Of a stretch of DNA of 10,649 nucleotides, positions 8,001 to 10,649 are shown piece by piece. The DNA lies in contig JAJUFW010000047.1 in assembly GCA_029263555.1 (NCBI GenBank), positions 1 through 10,649 on the forward strand, in the 5' to 3' direction. The DNA is from Alphaproteobacteria bacterium. GTDB lineage: Bacteria > Pseudomonadota > Alphaproteobacteria > DSM-16000 > Inquilinaceae. The translations under genes and the position numbers were made by a program. Under the pieces are notes generated by a model. It saw only the letters and a list, made by a program, of their open reading frames with translations. It had not been told where the DNA came from and made no database searches. Each line of letters starts with the position of its first letter. Positions within the stretch are counted from its first letter, which is position 1.

Positions 8001-8080
8001 ACGACGCCGACCAGGATGAGAAGGAGGCTGAGGACGGTCGCGAAGACCGGGCGCTCGATGCAGAACTCCGAAAGTTTCAT
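5012..8080 (-). CDS. RND multidrug-type efflux permease (HAE1 family, AcrB-like)
   Basis: Inner-membrane proton-driven pump that should export hydrophobic or amphiphilic compounds from the periplasm or membrane through an adaptor and an outer-membrane channel. The 1022 residues match the family (AcrB 1049). TM1 is at about 12-30 (PVFATVLSLLLILVG), a first large periplasmic porter/docking loop at about 31-336, TM2-TM7 at about 337-545, a second loop at about 546-847 and TM8-TM12 at about 848-1003. The proton-relay residues are present: Asp400 and Asp401 in GLVVDDAIVVLEN (TM4) and Lys915 in LITKHGILIVEFAN (TM10). The double Asp with TM10 Lys fits HAE1 pumps rather than heavy-metal (CusA-type) RND proteins. 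Its ATG overlaps the adaptor stop by 4 bases, so the two are translationally coupled. No outer-membrane factor follows. Which drugs it exports cannot be read from sequence. Confidence 0.96.
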   Translation of the reverse strand: MKLSEFCIERPVFATVLSLLLILVGVVAYDRLTVREYPSTDEPVVSVTTRYPGASPEIIESQVTQLIEGSVAGIEGIDTITSTSRPESSRISISFTLETDPSVAAADVRDRVSRVRRSLPDEIDEPVIAKVEADAQPIMFMVLTSDRLSPLELSDYADRTITDQLQNLTGVAEVRIFGEQRYAMRVWVERARLAAYNLTVQDIETALRNQNVEIPSGQIESADREFTVLSDTGLQTPEQFEQIILKDADGLPVRLGDVARVELGSERLTTAALYNGRTAVGVGIVKQATANPLDVSNAVREALPRIEDSLPEGMSLSISYDSSVFIDRSIQAVFHTIGEAIVLVVIVIFVFLRTLRATLVPLVTIPVSLISACAVMYALGFSINTLTLLAMVLAIGLVVDDAIVVLENIYRKIEEGRPPKQAAIEGIREIAGAVVAMTLTLAAVYAPVAFSPGRTGRLFTEFALTLAATVLISGFVALTMSPMMCAKLLKGHQAHGRIYMAIERFLEAMTSGYARALRLTLKAKPLVVLAALGVAGGAYLLFTNLPSELAPIEDRGVVQVIGVAPEGATIDYTVRYAQQFTDVLTQAPEVESIFTVAGFPEPTRTFAFARLAPWEDRERSQQEIVEELRPGLSRIPGLMAFANNPPSLGRGASSRPVEFIIQTSGTYDQLNDYLEAMLAAARENPGLTNLDTNLKLNKPQVEVEVDRERVADVGSDVATVGRTLETLIGGRQVTRFEQNGEQYDVIVQVDPEYRATPDALRDIYVRGADGEMVQLANLVTIKETVAPKELIRFNQLRSATITANLAPGYSLGEALAFMENTAREILPEAVQYDYGGVSREFRDSGNSLYFMFILALGFIYLVLAAQFESFVDPLIIMVTVPLSMMGALLALKLTGGSLNVFSQIGLVTLIGLITKHGILIVEFANQLQEAGRDKLDAVIEAAKLRLRPILMTTGAMVFGAVPLATAVGAGAESRQQIGWVIVGGMTLGTVLTLFVVPTAYMLLARRHTAAQMEIAAPVQKAA

Positions 8081-9153
8081 GACTGGGCCCCGGTTTCAGG
8101 ACCGATGATCTCCACCGGAGTGCCGTCGCGCAGCTTCATCTGTCCGGCAGTCACCACCATGTCGCCCGGCTGAAGGCCGCTCAGGATCTCGACCTTGCCC
8201 CGTTCCCGCTTGCCGATCCGGACCTCTGTCGACACGGCCTTGCCATCGACCACCCGGAAGACCAGCCGCTTGTCGCCCTGCGGCACCAGCGCCGCTTCCG
8301 GGACCACGAGCGAATTCGTCCGCACGTCGACCGTGATCCGGATCCGGGTGAAGAGGCCGGGGCGCAGTTGTAGATCCGGGTTCGGGATGACCGCGCGCAC
8401 CTGCAAGGCGCGCCCGTTGATGTCCACCTGGGGAGCGATCGCGTAGATCCGGCCTTCGAAGGTGCTGCCGGGAAGGGCGTCGACGGTGACGACGATCGGC
8501 TGATCCAGCTTGATCTGGGTCAGGTAGAGCTCCGGTACCTTGAAGTCGACCTTGACCGGGTCGATCTGTGCGAGGTCCACGATCCGATCGCCGGCGCTCA
8601 GGTAATCGCCGACGCTGATCGAGCGCAGGCCGACGAAACCGTCGAAGGGCGCGACGATGGTCGCGTCTGCGAGCTGGGCTTCGGACAGGGCGACCCGTGC
8701 CTCCGCGGAGCGGAGGGCGGCAACGGCTTCGTCCTTGGCCCGCTGGGTGCCGGTGCCTTGGCGCGCCAGGGTGTCGGCGCGCTCGAAATTGGCCCGGGCA
8801 AGGGTGAGGTCGGCCCGTGCCTGGTCCAGTTCGGCCCGGAGGACGTTGTCCTCCAGCCGCACGAGCACGTCCCCTCGAGTGACGGCCTGGCCGTCCCGGA
8901 ACAGGATTTCCGCCACCCGTCCGGAGATCTTGGGCGCGATCGTGACGGACTCGTTCGCCTGCAGGCTGCCGACGGCCGCGATCTCCGACGCCACGTCGGT
9001 GACCTCGACCTCCGCCGCTTCCACCGCTACCGCCGGCATTCCGTCATCCGCGGCCTGCGCTTCCGTGGCGATTTCCCGTCCCGGACCGAAATAGAACCAG
9101 CCGGCCGCGGCCGCAGCGCACAGCAGGACAAGAGGCAGGAGCAAACGTTGCAT
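8077..9153 (-). CDS. RND efflux periplasmic adaptor (membrane fusion protein)
   Basis: Periplasmic adaptor that links the RND permease to an outer-membrane channel. The start at 9153 (MQRLLLPLVLLCAAAAAGWF) is chosen over a GTG at 9174 because GGAAGGG (9166-9160 on the minus strand) lies 6 bases upstream of it and it places the hydrophobic anchor at the N-terminus. The resulting 358 residues suit the family. After the anchor (about 4-22) come a lipoyl half (about 66-103, ending GDVLVRLEDN) and an Ala-rich coiled-coil hairpin (about 104-163). The second lipoyl half is APFDGFVGLRSISVGDYL (168-185), followed by a beta-barrel (about 199-280) containing LRPGLFTRIRI, and a membrane-proximal domain (about 281-350) containing VVPEAALVPQG and LSGLQPGDMVVTAG. 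Cys12 is preceded by VLL, which is a poor lipobox, so I read it as anchored by an uncleaved helix or a cleaved signal rather than a lipoprotein. It is the first gene of the minus-strand operon. Confidence 0.93.
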   Translation of the reverse strand: MQRLLLPLVLLCAAAAAGWFYFGPGREIATEAQAADDGMPAVAVEAAEVEVTDVASEIAAVGSLQANESVTIAPKISGRVAEILFRDGQAVTRGDVLVRLEDNVLRAELDQARADLTLARANFERADTLARQGTGTQRAKDEAVAALRSAEARVALSEAQLADATIVAPFDGFVGLRSISVGDYLSAGDRIVDLAQIDPVKVDFKVPELYLTQIKLDQPIVVTVDALPGSTFEGRIYAIAPQVDINGRALQVRAVIPNPDLQLRPGLFTRIRITVDVRTNSLVVPEAALVPQGDKRLVFRVVDGKAVSTEVRIGKRERGKVEILSGLQPGDMVVTAGQMKLRDGTPVEIIGPETGAQS

Positions 9154-9225
9154 GATCAGCCCTTCCACAGGCACAGGCAGCTGGCGGCGCCTTTATTGCA
9201 GCGCGGCATCGAATTTTGACATTTC

Positions 9226-9252
9226 ACTATAGGATTTTCCCAGCCACCTCAA
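9226..9252 (-). promoter_or_regulatory. Candidate promoter for the adaptor-RND operon
   Basis: On the minus strand TTGAGG (9252-9247) is followed by TATAGT (9231-9226) with a 15-base spacer, shorter than the optimal 17. The -10 matches 5 of 6 consensus positions and lies inside the only AT-rich patch of the intergenic region. Transcription would start near 9218, leaving a leader of about 65 bases before the adaptor ATG. The short spacer would suit a promoter that an activator must help, but that is speculation. Confidence 0.3.
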
Positions 9253-9368
9253 TCGCCAGAAAGACCGGCCATCACGGCCCGATGTTGGACGAGAAGGTCC
9301 GGTCCGCGCAATCAACGTTTTGTGAAGCGGCAGCGGCCTCGCGGCGTCGCGGACGGGGGGGCGCCGTC

Positions 9369-9397
9369 TTGCAGGCGGCCGGCATCCCCGGTATGTC
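9369..9397 (+). promoter_or_regulatory. Weak candidate promoter for eno
   Basis: TTGCAG (9369-9374) and TATGTC (9392-9397) are separated by 17 bases and lie 65 bases upstream of the eno start codon. Each hexamer matches the consensus at only about 3 of 6 positions, so the correct spacing is the main support. A chance match is quite possible. Confidence 0.2.
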
Positions 9398-9461
9398 TGA
9401 ACGCGCAATCCGTCACTGCGCCGAAGATTCGGCTCTGCAACCCCTGCCAGGGATCGTTCCG

Positions 9462-10649
9462 ATGACCGCCATCGTCGATATCCATGCCCGCGAAATCCTA
9501 GACAGCCGCGGCAATCCGACCGTCGAGGTCGATGTCACCTTGGAAACCGGTGCGTTTGGCCGGGCCGCCGTCCCGTCAGGGGCATCCACCGGCGCCCATG
9601 AGGCGGTCGAGCTCCGGGACGGCGACAAGGCCCGTTTTCTGGGGAAAGGGGTCCGGAAGGCCGTCGACGCGGTGAATGGCGAAATTTTCGACACCCTGTC
9701 CGGAATGGACGCCGAGGACCAGCTGACGATCGACCGGACGCTGATCGAGCTCGACGGCACGCTGAACAAGGGCAGGCTGGGCGCGAACGCCATCCTCGGC
9801 GTCAGCCTGGCGACGGCCAAGGCGGCGGCCGAGGAGGCCGGTCTGCCGCTCTATCGCTATGTCGGCGGTGCCTTCGCACATCTGCTGCCGGTGCCGATGA
9901 TGAACATCATCAATGGCGGCGCCCATGCGGACAACCCGATCGACATCCAGGAATTCATGATCATGCCGGTCGCCGCGGACACCGTGGCCGACGCGATCAG
10001 GATCGGTGCCGAGGTGTTCCATACGCTCCGCAAGGGGCTGAAGGACGCTGGACACAATACGAACGTCGGGGACGAGGGGGGCTTCGCGCCCAATCTTGCG
10101 TCGACGGACGAGGCGCTCAGCTTCATCATGAAGGCGATCGAAGGCGCCGGCTATCGTCCGGGCGAGGACGTGATGCTGGCCCTCGACGCCGCCTCCACCG
10201 AGTTTTTCCAGAACGGCAAATATGTCCTGGCGGGTGAGGGCAAGTCGCTCGACAGCGAGGGCATGGTCAAGTTCTACGAGGGCCTGGTCGGGCGCTACCC
10301 GATCATTTCCATCGAGGACGGCATGTCCGAGGACGACTGGGAGGGCTGGAAGGCGCTGACGGACGCAATCGGCAAGAAGGTGCAACTGGTCGGCGACGAT
10401 CTTTTCGTGACCAATCCGGCCCGGCTTGCGGACGGTATTTCGAAGGGGATCGGCAATTCGATCCTGGTCAAGGTCAATCAGATCGGCTCCTTGAGCGAGA
10501 CCCTGGAGGCCGTGGAGATGGCGCAGAAGGCGAACTACACCGCAGTCCTGTCCCATCGTTCCGGCGAGACCGAGGATGCCACGATCGCCGATCTGGCCGT
10601 CGCCACGAATGCCGGTCAGATCAAGACCGGTTCGCTCAGCCGGTCCGAC
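9462..10649 (+). CDS. eno: Enolase (C-terminus beyond window)
   Basis: Cytoplasmic glycolytic enzyme that dehydrates 2-phosphoglycerate to phosphoenolpyruvate; in many bacteria it also takes part in RNA degradosomes. The first 396 codons are visible and the frame is open at the right edge; the family is usually about 425-432 residues, so roughly 30 are missing. The N-terminal domain begins MTAIVDIHAREILDSRGNPT, with the mobile loop PSGASTGAHEA (38-48). Active-site residues are intact: His155 in NGGAHADNP, Glu164 in IQEFMIMP, the catalytic acid Glu205 in NVGDEGGFAPN and the catalytic base Lys337 in LVKVNQIG. The Mg ligands are Asp242, Glu285 and Asp312 (ALDAAS, SIEDGM, GDDLF). His365 lies in SHRSGETED and Lys388 in IKTGS. 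The ATG has CAGGGA (9448-9453) 8 bases upstream. It diverges from the efflux operon and so must carry its own promoter. Confidence 0.98.
   Translation, partial: MTAIVDIHAREILDSRGNPTVEVDVTLETGAFGRAAVPSGASTGAHEAVELRDGDKARFLGKGVRKAVDAVNGEIFDTLSGMDAEDQLTIDRTLIELDGTLNKGRLGANAILGVSLATAKAAAEEAGLPLYRYVGGAFAHLLPVPMMNIINGGAHADNPIDIQEFMIMPVAADTVADAIRIGAEVFHTLRKGLKDAGHNTNVGDEGGFAPNLASTDEALSFIMKAIEGAGYRPGEDVMLALDAASTEFFQNGKYVLAGEGKSLDSEGMVKFYEGLVGRYPIISIEDGMSEDDWEGWKALTDAIGKKVQLVGDDLFVTNPARLADGISKGIGNSILVKVNQIGSLSETLEAVEMAQKANYTAVLSHRSGETEDATIADLAVATNAGQIKTGSLSRSD

Larger units (their letters stand above)
9154..9461. other. Divergent intergenic region between the efflux operon and eno
   Basis: This 308-base gap must hold the promoters for the efflux pair (leftward) and for eno (rightward). 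It contains one marked AT-rich patch at 9211-9240 (9 G or C in 30 bases) in otherwise GC-rich sequence, a weak leftward promoter candidate there, and a weak rightward candidate near 9369-9397. The short reading frames across it show no recognisable protein features. I see no tRNA, transposon end or regulator gene. Confidence 0.6.

Noticed and set aside
6596..8173. 525-codon plus-strand reading frame opposite the RND permease and the end of the adaptor
   Set aside because: It lies antisense to a clear RND gene, is rich in Arg, Asp, Gly and His with no recognisable domain, and is the usual by-product of high-GC codon bias. The same applies to 5333-6436.
9216..9233. Perfect TTGACA on the plus strand (9216-9221) as a -35 box for eno
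   Set aside because: The nearest -10-like hexamer, TATAGG at 9228, is only 6 bases away, and nothing resembling a -10 occurs 16-18 bases downstream. It is also about 240 bases from eno.
9576..10556. 326-codon minus-strand reading frame opposite eno
   Set aside because: It is antisense to enolase, which has all its active-site motifs, and shows no protein family signature of its own.

Overview
The window looks like a chromosomal housekeeping segment from a GC-rich Gram-negative bacterium, most likely an alphaproteobacterium. By eye the GC content is in the mid-60s percent; I did not compute it. Three things point this way: a KDO-8-phosphate synthase, which implies lipopolysaccharide; an RND efflux pump with its periplasmic adaptor; and the gene order ppiD(reverse)-tpiA-secG-pyrG-kdsA-...-eno, a backbone I know from alphaproteobacteria. 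The species cannot be named from this sequence.

Layout. Bases 1-450 (minus strand) hold the N-terminal 150 codons of a PpiD/SurA-type periplasmic foldase, which runs off the left edge. It diverges from tpiA across a 202-base intergenic region with a fair sigma70-like promoter for ppiD. On the plus strand follow tpiA (triosephosphate isomerase), secG (translocon subunit, TTG start), a strong hairpin terminator, pyrG (CTP synthase), kdsA (KDO-8-P synthase, metal-dependent type by its residues) and a DinB-family four-helix metalloprotein gene whose ATG overlaps the kdsA stop by one base. On the minus strand, convergent with that block, lies a two-gene operon: a membrane-fusion adaptor (transcribed first) and an HAE1-type RND permease, coupled by a 4-base ATGA overlap. 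A 308-base divergent intergenic region separates the adaptor from eno (enolase), which runs off the right edge with 396 codons visible.

How the genes fit together. tpiA and eno are glycolytic. pyrG makes CTP. KdsA makes KDO-8-P from phosphoenolpyruvate (the product of enolase) and arabinose-5-phosphate, and KDO is later activated with CTP, so eno, kdsA and pyrG touch connected metabolites for envelope synthesis. SecG and PpiD both act in protein export and periplasmic folding. The efflux pair plus the DinB gene look like an accessory block between kdsA and eno, which are often close neighbours in related genomes.

Every long gene here belongs to a well-known family, and I found no convincing undescribed system, CRISPR array, insertion sequence, tRNA or rRNA. 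The points most worth a second look are the kdsA-dinB coupling, the efflux cassette between kdsA and eno with no visible regulator or outer-membrane partner, and the metal-ligand set of KdsA.
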